DNA of 64,000 bases, taken from assembly GCA_020698575.1 (NCBI GenBank), contig CM036247.1, positions 2,937,407 to 3,001,406 of the forward strand, read 5' to 3'. This document shows, one piece after another, positions 32,640 through 45,696 of this stretch. Numbering within the stretch: the first letter of the stretch is position 1; each line of letters opens with the position of its first letter. Made by a program: the position numbers and the translations under genes. Origin of the DNA: Bostrychus sinensis. Lineage: Eukaryota > Chordata > Actinopteri > Gobiiformes > Eleotridae. The notes under the pieces are model-generated. The model had not been told where the DNA came from, did no database searches, and saw only the letters and a list, made by a program, of their open reading frames with translations.

Positions 32640-32740
32640 AGTTTGCTCTGATGAAGGCCTCAGAGCTGAAACACGTTGGCACTGTTTTATTTAACCAAAC
32701 ATGTGATAATAAAGGCTTTTTAATAATTCCTATCTTTTTG
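32640..32740 (+). repeat. Possible Penelope-type terminal sequence, unit A
   Basis: CTGATGAAGGCC...GCTGAAACACGTTGGC followed by 'aataaaggctttttaat' resembles the hammerhead-derived ends (CTGATGA...GAAAC) of Penelope-like elements. No RT is nearby. The copy in B is at 43081-43180. Confidence 0.3.
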
Positions 32741-34282
32741 AATGCCTCAGTTTCCTGCTTTTTTACCAGAGTTGATGCTGATCCCTGCACTGAAGAGCAC
32801 CAAAAGGACATTCATTTAACAAATTTATCACATCCAAGTAGCGCTCTTGCATGCTATGCTTTGATAAATTCTAAAAGCTTTTTGTTTCTGGTAAAGAAGC
32901 AGGACCATTATTAATTAAACCATCATTTGATAATCTGTAATACTTCTGAGCTGCAAATATTTAAATATATTTATTGTTTAACCCTCTACAGCAGCGGGGT
33001 CGGTCACTGAAGCTCAGTTTGTTAAGAGCTCTTGTTTATTTATTTTTATTTTTCAAGTCTCAGTTTGTTCATTAGTGGCCATAAAATTCATCAGAGCACA
33101 TTATTAGATTTTTTTTCCACATTTTTTTCTATTACTCATTGGGCTAAGCCTGGGATGTTTCCGATGTCTGGCCCCGCCCCTGGTTATTGGAGTGATTTTA
33201 AAACATAAACATGACTTCTGTGTTTTCAGTCTTTAGCAGCAGATTTTTCAGTCCAACCTATTTTATTTCTACAACACATTTATAAAAACAAAGACAAATA
33301 AATTCACTTTTCTAACATCATTTTCTAATCTAAAAGTGCCACCACAGCTTTTATCCACCGTGGGGTTGTGAGGAGAAATGTCAGAACCTGGAGAACCAAG
33401 AAGAACTGCTGCCCCCTGGTGGAGCTCCAGAACCACACACACACAGTCCACTGAGTAACTCCAACAGCAGCAGAATGGGTTTTTACTGCAGACAGAGACG
33501 CACTTGCACAGGGCTCCTGCAGATATCAGCAACTCTCATTTAATGCTCTTCAATGCCATTTTTTGTCGTAGCCTCAAATGTAAAAATATATTTGCAAATA
33601 TTGTAAAATACAGTTCATAAAGCACCAATAATGTTGAAGGTCAAAAATACAACATTTGGGGAACTTGGTCCCACTGGAAGCAAACTCTGTCTATCACACA
33701 AGTGTAGGCTACAGAAATGTAAATTATTTATATTTACATTATTATATTCACAAATAAATAATAATAATTCTTTACTTCAGTTTGACAAACATGTATTTTA
33801 ATAGTAATCGATGTAGCAGAGGAAAACTAACAGTTATTTTTATGTTCATGTATTTAAAGATATCTGTTTTATCTCCTTTGCATTTTGTCAAACTGTTCAG
33901 AGGAAAAAAACTTTAGACATTATTCAGTCTTTAATATATAGATAAACTGAATTAGAATATTTATTACACATAAATCAGTTTAACTCTGAGCGTTGTAATG
34001 TCAGAAGAAAACATAAGAGCTTTTGTTTTTAATCTTTATTTATACCCAGTGAGAGCTGGATTCTCTTTTTCATGTTTTTACACAAAATACAAAACAAACA
34101 AGGAACAATCACACAATACAATTATAATAACAATAAATGATTAAGTACATTCATGTTGCTATACGTCCATAAAGTGCACAGTGAGAGTTCTGTAGTTGTC
34201 TCCAGTTCTGAGGCGAGCGCTGACAGATGAACTGTAGCTACAGATTTTAAGGAGGAGCCTGCATTTAAACTTTATATCTGTG

Positions 34283-35080
34283 TGACCAAGTAAAAATTAA
34301 GTTAAAAACTAGGAGACCTTTTGTTCAAACAAAATGCACAAATTTATTCTCTATAAAAATGTTAAAATGACCTCAAGCAAATTCAATAAAATGCAAGATA
34401 CCGAGCAGAGGCTGAATTAAATTCATTGATGGGCAAGATTTCTTAAAAACAAGGTGTCTGGAGACTGTGCCAGAGTTAGCCAAATAGATAAATGTGAATA
34501 TAAAATATAATAAAACACAGCAAACTAAACCCAAAAGATGGCCTTAACATGCGGCCAAAAGAACAAATAAAACACACAATGGCAACTCTAACTCAATTCT
34601 AAACAACCAAACAATACTACTGGCCCAAACAATAAATAGAACTCAATGAAAACCAGGGAAAAAACAGTGGCCAGCTCTTAAGCTGCATGAAGTGATACTA
34701 AAAGAAATAACAACAATTAAAATACATAGTGTTTAATACATCTGATGATAAAACACTGAAAATAAATACCTTTAGCTGTGGAACTATTTCTAAACAAGGT
34801 GTGAGGCCTGCAGGTGACTGGACCTAACAAATGAGAGTGAGATAATGATTGTCTGAACTTATGTGACTTTAAATTTTTGTATACTTTATTTTATTTACCT
34901 TCTTTTGAATTATTTTCTCAAACGCAGATCTGCTGCTTTTAAGCCTGGCTCCTGGCTCTTACTGCCCTCTCCTCAGACACATGTGGAGTGGAACGAGTGA
35001 AAGGCAGAGATTCCTCTCCCACTGCTTTTTCAAATCTTTGCCCCTCCCATCAACTTCCTCTTCCTGGTCTACCCTTTCAC
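34283..35080. mobile_element. Insertion in unit A with 7-bp target duplication
   Basis: Unit B has an empty site ('tttatatctgtgatccagag' at 44696-44715). In A the word atctgtg is present on both sides (34276-34282 and 35081-35087). The roughly 0.8-kb insert has no coding frame and no obvious inverted ends, so the class is unknown. Confidence 0.75.
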
Positions 35081-35320
35081 ATCTGTGATCCAGAGCTGAT
35101 AAAAACAGTAGTTTCAACAATTTATTTTCTATAAAGTAACGGAACACAAGAGTTATTTCTGTAATAAAACAGTTTTGATTTCAAGTTATTGCATAATTCT
35201 GTAAAACTCTGTAACGTGTCTTTTAAAGAGAGCCACAAACCCAGATAATTATAGGAAGTAACCAACAACTGGACTATTAGAGAATACATCTTTATGGATG
35301 GTGTTGCTTATATATTTTAA

Positions 35321-36278
35321 GGGTGCTCCGATCGATCGGCCGCCGATCATGGCTAAAAATAGAGTGATCGGTGATCGGTAAAATGGGCCGATCAGAAGGG
35401 CCGATCAAATTACAATAAACAGGCTCTCACATTTACTGTCCTGCAACTCCGGTTTGATTAAACAGCAGTAGCGTTATTTTAGCAGTGTTTTTAAGTTAAG
35501 CCCTGGTTATAACTAACACAAACCTGCCCTGGAGGCGCTGCTTTGTGTCCCCGCTGTGTCCCCGCCTGCTTTAGGAGCGCACGGGACAGAACCGAGGTGC
35601 AGCAGTGCATGTATTTAACGTAAATAGAGCTACAGCTAACCCGCTAACAGTTACGTTAAAAGGATTAAGAAAGTTCAGAGTCTGCCTGTGTATTGTTGCG
35701 CGGAGAAAACTGTGCGTTTTGTGACTTAAACTGCACCAAATGGCTGCTGATGGAAAGAGAAAGTAAAAAGGCAGCCCATGTGTCCGTGTGTCTGAGAGGA
35801 GCACCTTTCATCGTTGTCTTCTCTGCTCTCTTTGCACGTTTTCTTCATTCAGACGTTGTCAAAACTGGCAGCAGGACCTGTCTGCTCTTTAGTCCACTGT
35901 GTTTCAGCCTGGTTTGGCTGCGCGTTACGCGGACACAGGCGCTGCACCCGCGGACTCGCATTAAAGGAACCAATTAAGAAGAACAGCTGATTTTTACATC
36001 AGGGAGCATTCAAACAAAGCCACAGACACTGGGCACACATTAAAGACCGATAATGCAACAAAACCTCTTCTAAAACAAAAATAAGTAGAATTTTGTTGTT
36101 CTTTTATATTTACAAAGGCTACAGTATTTTTCAAATGGAACTAATAATAGCCTGCATACAATACATTACTACATTGAAGACCACGTGATCGGTATCGGCC
36201 ATGATCGGTATCGGCCGATCACAGCAGAGGCTGATCGGTGATCGGTGATGGGCCTCAAAAACCCTGATCGGAGCACCC
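35321..36278. mobile_element. piggyBac-like element with TTAA target
   Basis: The ends GGGTGCTCCGATC and (inverted) GGGTGCTCCGATC are perfect over 13 bp. TTAA flanks both sides (35317-35320, 36279-36282), the diagnostic piggyBac target. The ends are rich in GATCGG words. The interior has short frames only (35571-35977), so it is non-autonomous. Confidence 0.75.
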
Positions 36279-36282
36279 TTAA

Positions 36283-37316
36283 TATATTTTGTTTTATTTA
36301 CTGTAACCAGAACTAACTGTGACCCTAACTCTAACTCTAATCCTCTGGATTGTAATATTAAAGTAAAAATATAACCAACAACAGAATCTAACTCCAGGAA
36401 ATACTTTAGCTACAGCTGGGTTCCCTCTTACAAAGTACACAGGTAAATCTGGCAAAATGAATATAAAAACAAGAAGGTAAGTGGCAATAGTAGCAAAGTT
36501 TATTTATAATTGTTAAAATCAAAACAATCAACAATTTACTTTATTTATATAACAATATTCTAGTTAAAAATTAAGCAAAATAGCAAACGCCAAAGTATGT
36601 TAACGGTCTTCAACTAAAATCAATACAAACTTTAACTCAAATTAATGAGGTTTAGAAAAAACAAAGAAACAAAACATAGCAAACAAATAATAAACTTCAA
36701 CCAAATTAAACAAACTAAAACTCTCCATTAAGCAGAGTTAAGGCTCTAACAGTAATGTGCCAATTACCAGAGTTAAAATACTTCTGGGGAACGTAACAGG
36801 TCTCAAGTGCAGTCAAATCAAACGGAAGTCAAAAGTTAAATAGTGAAGTGCAAAAGTCAGGTAGAATCTAAAGTACGTTGGCACTGTGCACAGATGGTTT
36901 AAGTTAAGTTAATAAATAAAGTGCAATGACTTCAGGCCGACCTGGGACTGAGCACCCACTGAGACTGAGCCCAAAACCAGAACCGTAAACAAATCCCCAG
37001 TTTGCTACAGCCGATAAACCTTAATATGTAGAAAACACTAAAAAACTTGATGAAATGTGCGCACCAACAGAAAGATCATGACCAAAAACAGTGCTATTTA
37101 CCAAATGCTACAGAGCTATCTTGGTAGCATTTACAGAAAAAGGGGGAGAGTAAAACAAACAGCAGTGGTCGACTGTAACAGAAAACAGTTAACCTTACAG
37201 TTAACATTAAACCTCCAGGGCATCAAGGAGGGAATTAGACCAAACAACAACTGTACAAGCTTAAGCACTGGCCGCCAGCAGAAATAGCTTGAGTCCAAAA
37301 ACACATAATCAATATA
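36283..37316. other. Unit A-specific spacer
   Basis: AT-rich sequence with 'ctaactctaactctaa' near 36325. Frame 37057-37287 has no recognised motif. No gene seen. Confidence 0.4.
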
Positions 37317-37920
37317 CACTAAAATTACTACCAAAAAGTACAAAATGTCAAGCTACATATTAGCAATGACTGAGGCACTGAATACTTGCACCTTTAGTAT
37401 CCAGACTAAATTTAAACATCAAAATGATGTGATCACATTTGATTCAGGTATCATTTTGTCAAAAGTAAACTAGAATTCCTGCACAAGTTAAGGCTCCTCC
37501 CCAGCCATGGGATGTTCCTGTCCACAGATTTGGAGAAAACCCTCACTGTTACAGCTCATTTAGATCCAGAGCTTTGTTCAAGACTCACTCTGCATAGAAA
37601 TATTTAGCTAAGAGTTTTCTTATTTTGCTCTAAGGCAGGGCCCCGGGGCCAGAACTGGCCCCTCAGTCAAGTCCATCAATAATACATCAGTCATTTAACA
37701 GCCATTAAACTGTTCATGCAGCAGTTTGTGACACTGTGTGTCTCTAAAGCCAGAAGCAGAACTATAACCTTCTGACAACAAATTGGAAAATATATATATT
37801 TTTTAACCTTCAGTCAGATCAGAACAGTTTCTTCTAAAAGGTACAATAATATAATACACTATATATTATTATTGTGTACGTGGTGTCCCACAGAGAAGTG
37901 TCCAGAGGAATCCCTGCTCT

Positions 37921-39259
37921 TCAGTCCAAGCAGAGTTCATGACCACAGAGAGACCAGCGGTGTCTGGAGAAACAGAAAACTATGTCAGAAAAAACAAAAA
38001 ACACTAAAAATAATTAATGCACCATTAAATTTGTATAATTAAAGTCCAGTTTGTCTCCAGTAAACTCAGTCCTCAGTCTGTCAGAGCTCTCCTGTGGAGT
38101 CCCACTCCAGAATCAGGACCAACTGTGACCCGCAGTGAGCTCCAATAACAGGACCCCACTCAGGGCCAGGACAGGGAGGCTGCAGTTCCCAAACGCCCCA
38201 CCAGGAGGCGCTGTCAGTGCCTCTGAGTGAACATAAACACTCCAGCTCTGACTGTCACTGAGGGCCCAGTCCATTGCATCAATATCTAAAAGTCAGCCAA
38301 AGACTTTCTGTTTCTTACCAGTGCTTTATCTGCAGAGCGGCTGTGACCTGTTGTATTTGTCTGTTTGTTATGGGCCTCATGTTGTAGTATTTTTATCTTC
38401 AGTCACAGACGACATAATGTGTTTTCATCACTAACTGTCCAGGGTTTACCCACCTCAGGCCCATAGCAGGGTCAGACTCCAGTCATAGCCACATTTCTAA
38501 CACATATTCATTTATTAAACCACAGAGAACATTCTGCAAACCCAATTTATCAACTTTTATATTTCTCCAGTTGACACAGGTCTCTGGATTTAGAGGAGAC
38601 TTGGTCAGAGTCTGATGGGACGTTCTGGATCACACAAAAAATGCGACTGATCCCTTTAAAAAGGTCACTCAGATTAAACAACACTGAGCAAATATTTAAA
38701 TATTTACTTTGCTTCTTCTGGGCTGAAATCCCTACGTATGACTATGGACCTGGTGAAGGCCGCTCTGGTCAGTGCAGGTTCTCTGTTCACACTCACACAT
38801 CTGATGGGACACTCTGGATCAGAGTGACGTCTGTCCTGGGTCAAGAAGGAGTGATCCCTACAAAGAAACAACAATATTAATAAAAAAGTAATGTTGTATG
38901 GTTTAGAGACAGAGACTCGGAGGAGCAGACAGGAGCAGAGCTGCAGATGTTTGTTCTGTTCATGACGAGGATGACAGGGTTAGTTCATGAGTCCATCAGA
39001 TGATTGTTCAGTGGCTAACCCTGAAGAGTACACCTTTGTACTTCAGTTCTTCTCAGCTGAGGAACATTAAAACCTCTTGGACAGAATTGTAGCTAATTGT
39101 TCCTGATAATGTTGCAGCTCTCTTAGACTCATTAGATTCCTGTGAGAAAGATCAGAACTCATCAGAGCATGTACCTGTGTTCAGTGAGGAGAGACAAATC
39201 ATCTTTAGCAGACCCAGTGTCCACAAGGGGGCGCTGTCTGTCTTTCATCTTCAGAGTCA
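37921..39259 (-). CDS. Small three-exon gene of unknown function, unit B
   Basis: Exons 39259-39175, 38857-38750 and 37963-37921 have AG/GT borders. From the ATG in the first exon (11 nt inside it), coding lengths 74+108+43 give exactly 75 codons ending in TGA (end HRWSLCGHELCLD). A likely 5' untranslated exon ends at 41312 before a gtgagac donor. The product would be 74 residues, charged, with Cys in exons 2 and 3. The second exon's ECPIRCVSV loosely resembles N-terminal 'SCVSxKSD' exons of fish NLRC3-like proteins, but I would not name it on that. It may be a gene fragment. Confidence 0.35.
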
Positions 39260-40170
39260 CTGCAGAGAAAACACAGAGGGTTGTTCAGCCTCCAAAGTCA
39301 AAATAAAAGAATCTGAAACTGGACACAGAGAGCAGTGACTCAGCTCAGATCAACTCTAACACATCCTCATCCTCACACTTTTATCACAACACTACACAAC
39401 ACGCTTTATAAATCTAAAACACACAACTGAAAGACTTTCTCTGTTTGGTGTAAACTCTGTCCACCACAATACTACAGACTCTGACTAAAGTCCACCTGAG
39501 ACACATGGGACACAATATAACACCAAGAAATCTGAATATGAAGACACAGAGACAGAATCAGAGACTCTGTGGTCCAGGTCTGAACCAGGTCCTGATCCAG
39601 ATCAGATCTGAGCTAAAACACTCAGAGTCTGAAGCAGCACGTTGTAAATAAAACAAATAGTTTGTATGATATAAAATATATCATGTTGCATGTTGTGCAG
39701 ATTTATTCTCAGTTTGCTGACTCTTGGCTCCAGACTTCAGCTCCAGGTCCAGGAGGAGGTCTGTGCTCCTCTGTGACCTCCTCGTGGACCTGTCTCCTCT
39801 CTCCTTCGTGTCTCTGAACCTAACAGACCTCTGTCTCCTGTGTCGTCCGCTGTGACACTGAGCAGAGACGATGAGCGCCGCATTGAAGCAGCAGTGTTTG
39901 AAAGTGAAAGAAAAGTGCGGCCGTGCGCTGCGTGGGCCGGGCCTCAGAGGAAACCTCACAGTTCCCTGCAGTGCCCTCTGTAGGCCGCTCATATCTGAGC
40001 ACAGCTGGAGTTACATTTACATTACATTTGGTGTTTGGTCAGTGTGGACGTCCAGCCCTGGTTACTGAGCCACAAACTTGGTCACTGACAAAAAGTCTGC
40101 GATTAAATGAGTTAATTTTTTTAATGCATTCATTTCTCTGTAATTAATTCAGATTAATGAGTTAAATTCC

Positions 40171-40512
40171 TCCTGCAGCGAGACCCTTCCCTTGCTTCAC
40201 TGTCGGGGTTCTCCTCCTTTTAAAAAACTCTGAGTGATGATTGTTTTTACTCAGGTTTGCTGGGTTTAGCCTAATTTAGTGACACATGGCAAAAGTGAGC
40301 GAGTGAATCAAGTGAGTGGCAGTAAGACGCTGCAGTGGAAGTACGAGTTTTTCAAAGTAAAACACACGGAAATCACAGTAAATTAAAAAAATGGCAATAA
40401 AACAAAAAATCTATATAAATTATATTTAAATTTCCCTCTGGCCCAGTAACGAACGACCCATGGCCCAGTTCTGGGCCGCAGCCCTAAGGTTGTGGATCTT
40501 TGATTGAGGCAC
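40171..40512. mobile_element. hAT-derived remnant, unit B
   Basis: Copy of the unit A element, with small indels. Confidence 0.5.
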
Positions 40513-40892
40513 AAGTCTAAACTAATCTGAGACGAACAGGGCTCCAGCTCAGCTCCAGCACAGGAGCTTCCTCCACACCTGCAGCCTACACCTAACTACT
40601 TTATAGTTTCATAAGGAATTTAATAATATTATAATAATAATTCATAGACAGCAGGTCAGGTGGAAAAGATGAGTTTCCTCCTGCTCCAAACTCCACAGCT
40701 GCAGCTGCGTTACCATGGATACACACAGTGTAGATAAAAATAAAGATCTGTTTTGTTTTGTTTTTGTTTTGTTCCTCCGTGTCTCTGCTGTAACAGTTTA
40801 CAGAAACAGGAAATTTAAGATAGAAATATTTGTTATTGTTTTATTCCTGGGCCTTGTATAAACAGTAAATATCATGTACAGTATATGAAGTC

Positions 40893-41147
40893 CAGGGGCG
40901 GACTGGACATCTGTGCATCCTGCAGGATCACAGAGCGGCCGGTGGGCCGTTTTACATAGACTCCATAAACACAACACAACCAGACCAGAGAGGGCGCAGC
41001 TGCGCTGATGCGCAACAGCAGAGTAGAAGAAGAAAGCAGAACAGCTGCAGCCACCATGGATATATCCATGGCAGCCACTCATTGCAGCAGGCACTCGAAC
41101 AAACCTGCAAGAAACAGCCGACAGGCGGCCGTGAAGACGGCGGTGAC
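40893..41147. mobile_element. ~255-bp block present in B, absent in A
   Basis: It begins 'ccaggggcggactggacatc', like the end of a common fish repeat. Unit A has only about 15 unrelated bases here (30705-30730). No clear target duplication, so deletion in A is also possible. Confidence 0.5.
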
Positions 41148-41695
41148 TCATCCTCATCCCACCTCACCTTTAAAAACTCACTACTGAGGAAATATATCTT
41201 TTCTACAGAGCGTCTTTTATTATATTTAATCTTGTGCAAACTTTTTTTAATTTTTTAATTGACTCTAAAAGTCAACGTATTCAAATGTGTTAAAGAAGAG
41301 GAAAGTCTCACCTGTGTCCAGTAAAAGTCCTCAGAAGAAACACAAATGTTCTTAAATGTGGAGAGAAAACAGAGAAGTCTCACTCAGGAGAAAATAAAAC
41401 ATCATGAGGAACTGCTCTCTGAGTAATATACAGACTGCAGAACAAGAGGAGGGACTTTAATTTTCTGGAAGTGGTTTGAAACAGGAACTGTTTCATGTTG
41501 AAATATTCAGGTTTTGCGGAAATAAATCCACCAAAATCAGTTTAGCTTCATGTGCTCTTTTTTTTTTTACAAAGCAACCACAGACTGTTCCTCTTCCTGA
41601 AAAACAGCAGCAGCAGAGTCACAGGAATGAGCTGCTTTGGATCCACAACCTAAGAATCAGTAAAGTGTGGCTGTTGTCTGACCACAGCCTGTAAA

Positions 41696-41826
41696 TACAG
41701 AAACACTGTAGTCTCGTGTCCTACCCAAGGGCACAACAGCAGTATGTGACGCTGGGAGCAGGGATTGAACCAGCAACCTTCAGGTCAGTGAGTGAGCGTC
41801 TCCACTGAGCTCCTGTCCCCAGTGAG
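41696..41826 (-). repeat. tRNA-headed SINE, unit B
   Basis: Same as 31256-31385. Confidence 0.55.
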
Positions 41827-44715
41827 GACAGAACATAAATCTGTGGCCTGTCTCTGTAAAGAACCTGAGCAAACTGTTGTTGGGATATGAGCTGCAGAAA
41901 TAAAACTGGATCACATTAAATTTGTCTCCACTGAACTCACAACAAAAGGATTAGTCCACTTTATTCTGACAGAGACCATTAAACCAACAAACACAAGTTT
42001 ATTTTACATTTTTATAAAGACAGATGTGTCCCAGTTTTTAGATTCACAAAGTTCTTCTCAATAAAACCTGACTCTTGTATAAACTGTGAACTGTAGTCTT
42101 GACTTAGTTTTTATGTAAAAGAGGAACTCATTTATAGTTCCAGTGCAGAGTACAGCAGTGATGTATTTGACCTGTTATGTTTATAGTTTAGACTTCATTC
42201 AAATCTAATTTAAAAAGAGCTGCATTAAATATCTTCAAATATATTATATAATATCCATCCTTCTGTTTTCTGGGAGGTGAGAGCGCTAACCACTCTGCCA
42301 CTGTCCCCCTCACTTTTAAAGTTGAAATACTGAAATAAATAGTTTTTCTGTAATCTTCAGATTCATTAACTTAGAGCTGTAATAATGATGTTTGTTAGAA
42401 TTTAAAAAGTCAGATTAATGCTCAATAATTAAATAATAACAATGTTTATAAGTCAGTAGTTTTTATTATTGTTGAAGAATGCTTTGACAATAACAGATTA
42501 ACTGTAAATAACTCTTATTTTATATTTGTGAGTTATTATTTTATCTTTCTGACACAGCTCTGGGACACTTTACAGAAATATTACAAATAAACAAAAGCTG
42601 ACACAGCTGAGACATTTGATCAGATGCAACTTGAGGAAACCAAGAAAAGAGAAGCTGTGGTTTAAGTACAGTTTAAGGCAGTGCTTTGCTTCAAAAGTTT
42701 ACAAAACACCAAAATGCTGTCATCAGGATCAGACAATTGCACATTTGGACAAGACATAACTAACATTAATATGTTTTCTAAAGTGATATATGAGAGTAAA
42801 CTTAAATAACATAGGTCTAATAAAAATAGGAAAAATAGGTTCAGCGCTCCAAAGGTAAAAAACAAAACACTATCATAATATTCAACATACTTTGAACAGG
42901 AATTCCTTAAAAAAGTTATTAGCAACAGTCTACTTTATCTGCACATGTGGTATAAATAATAATGATAATTATTATTATTTGGGTTTCAGTACAAAGGACG
43001 TCTTAAATAATTTGGTGCTTGTTACGTTCTACAGAGACAAATCAAAACAATGGCAAATAAAGCAGATAAATTCTAAAAACAGTTTGCTCTGATGAAGGCC
43101 TAAGAGCTGAAACACGTTGGCACTGTTTTATTTAACCAAACATGTGATAATAAAGGCTTTTTAATATTTCCTATCTTTTTGAGTGCCTCAGTTTCCTGCT
43201 TTTTTACCAGAGTTGATGCTGATCCCTGCACTGAAGAGCACCAAAAGGACATTCATTTAACAAATTTATCACATCCAAGTAGCGCTCTTGCATGCTATGC
43301 TTTGATAAATTCTAAAAGTTTTTGTTTCTGGTAAAGAAGCAGGACCATTATTAATTAAACCATCATTTGATAATCTGTAATACTTCTGAGCTGCAAATAT
43401 TTAAATATATTTATTGTTTAACCCTCTACAGCAGCGGGGTCGGTCACTGAAGCTCAGTTTGTTAAGAGCTCTTGTTTATTTATTTTTATTTTTCAAGTCT
43501 CAGTTTGTTCATTAGTGGCCATAAAATTCATCAGAGCACATTATTAGATTTTTTTTTCACATTTTTTTCTATTACTCATTGGGCTAAGCCTGGGATGTTT
43601 CCGACGTCTGGCCCCGCCCCTGGTTATTGGAGCGATATTAAAACATAAACATGACTTCTGTGTTTTCAGTCTTTAGCAGCAGATTTTTCAGTCCAACCTA
43701 TTTTATTTCTACAGCACATTTATAAAAACAAAGACAAATAAATTCACTTTTCTAACATCATTTTCTGATCTAAAAGTGCCACCACAGCTTTTATCCACTG
43801 TGGGGTTGTGAGGAGAAATGTCAGAACCTGGAGAACCAAGAAGAACTGCTGCCCCCTGGTGGAGCTCCAGAACCACACACACACAGTCCACTGAGTAACT
43901 CCAACAGCAGCAGAATGGGTTTTTACTGCAGACAGAGACGCACTTGCACAGGGCTCCTGCAGATATCAGCAACTCTCATTTAATGCTCTTCAATGCCATT
44001 TTTTGTCGTAGCCTCAAATGTAAAAATATATTTGCAAATATTGTAAAATACAGTTCATAAAGCACCAATAATGTTGAAGGTCAAAAATACAACATTTGGG
44101 GAACTTGGTCCCACTGGAAGCAAACTCTGTCTATCACACAAGTGTAGGCTACAGAAATGTAAATTATTTATATTTACATTATTATATTCACAAATAAATA
44201 ATAATAATTCTTTACTTCAGTTTGACAAACATGTATTTTAATAGTAATCGATGTAGCAGAGGAAAACTAACAGTTATTTTTATGTTCATGTATTTAAAGA
44301 TATCTGTTTTATCTCCTTTTTGCATTTTGTCAAACTGTTCAGAGGAAAAAAACTTTAGACTTTAGATAAACTGAATTAGAATATTTATTACACATAAATC
44401 AGTTTAACTCTGAGCGTTGTAATGTCAGAAGAAAACATAAGAGCTTTTGTTTTTAATCTTTATTTATACCCAGTGAGAGCTGGATTCTCTTTTTCATGTT
44501 TTTACACAAAATACAAAACAAACAAGGAACAATCACACAATACAATTATAATAACAATAAATGATTAAGTACATTCATGTTGCTATACGTCCATAAAGTG
44601 CACAGTGAGAGTTCTGTAGTTGTCTCCAGTTCTGAGGCGAGCGCTGACAGATGAACTGTAGCTACAGATTTTAAGCAGGAGCCTGCATTTAAACTTTATA
44701 TCTGTGATCCAGAGC

Positions 44716-45688
44716 TGATAAAAACAGTAGTTTCAACAATTTATTTTCTATAAAGTAACAGAACACAAGATTTACTTCTGTAATAAAACAGTTTGGATTT
44801 TAAGTTATTGCATAATTCTGTAAAACTCTGTAACGTGTCTTTTGAAGAGAGCCACAAACCCAGATAATTATAGGAAGTAAGAATCACTGCCATCTTTATG
44901 GTTTGTGTTGCTCTTGACACTTTTCTACTTGGGCCGTACCAAGTGTTCTGCATGGGGAGGGGGGTGGAATAAACTAATTAATATTTTGCTGGCAAACGAA
45001 ATGAATATAGAAAATCGACGAGTTATTCATGCAAAATAATTCATATTTGTATTCATCACAATGTTGTGACGATTGGGAGGGGGTGGGGGTGGGTGGGGGG
45101 TCATAACCCTTCCTAACCCCCCCGGAAACTACGCCCCTGCAGCCTGGGTAGGGCACCATCTGCTGGAGGGAGCATCAGACTTTTCCAGTGTGATTGAAAG
45201 ACATTGTCTTTGCGCAGCTTTATATACACATTTCATGAAAAGATAGTCAGTAATAAGTTTGTCTGCAGTGGCATAGCTTGGTAATGCATGGCTCCAGGGC
45301 CGGTTTTCAGAATGGGCTCCAAATTTATGAAGCACATTCAATATCTCAAATTAATTCTTCAGGCTTCTGATTTATAAAAAATGTAGCTGTTTTTACAAGA
45401 CTTTGATGCCAAAATTGTGTGCTTACAGTCTACATAATGTTGTTTAAATTATATTTAAAAAAATATATTTTTGTGAAGTAATTCATTTCCTGTTTTTTAA
45501 ATGTTTTATTAGTATTTAGAAAGAAAGACATTGCTTTTGGGGCCACATTCAAACAAACTCACAGATGACAGATTCTGTTTCTACATTTAGTCCCTGTTTG
45601 TTCCATTTATGGATTTACACTACATTAAATCTCCTCTGTTTCCCATTCACTGATTCTGTACAAACATCTGGTTATTCTGACTGTAAGA
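44716..45688. other. Unit B-specific spacer
   Basis: After about 44905 the sequence departs from unit A. It contains a G-rich run (45075-45100) and frames without motifs. No gene seen. Confidence 0.4.
45075..45100 (+). other. G-quadruplex motif
   Basis: gggagggggtgggggtgggt followed by six more G: five G-runs of 3 or more with 1-base loops, fitting the strict G4 pattern. Confidence 0.8.
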
Positions 45689-45696
45689 CTCTACAA

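Larger units (their letters stand above)
28540..37316. repeat. Segmental tandem unit A (partial at left)
   Basis: 28540-34282 aligns by eye with 38677-44710 at very high identity, in exon-like and intergenic parts alike. Unit A differs from B by two insertions (34283-35080 and 35321-36278) and lacks B's 40893-41147 insert and the hAT/minisatellite block. Confidence 0.85.

Noticed and set aside
37921..39259. Naming the small repeated gene as NLRC3-like
   Set aside because: Only a short Cys-Val-Ser similarity in one exon; no FISNA, NACHT, LRR or B30.2 sequence was recognised in any unit.
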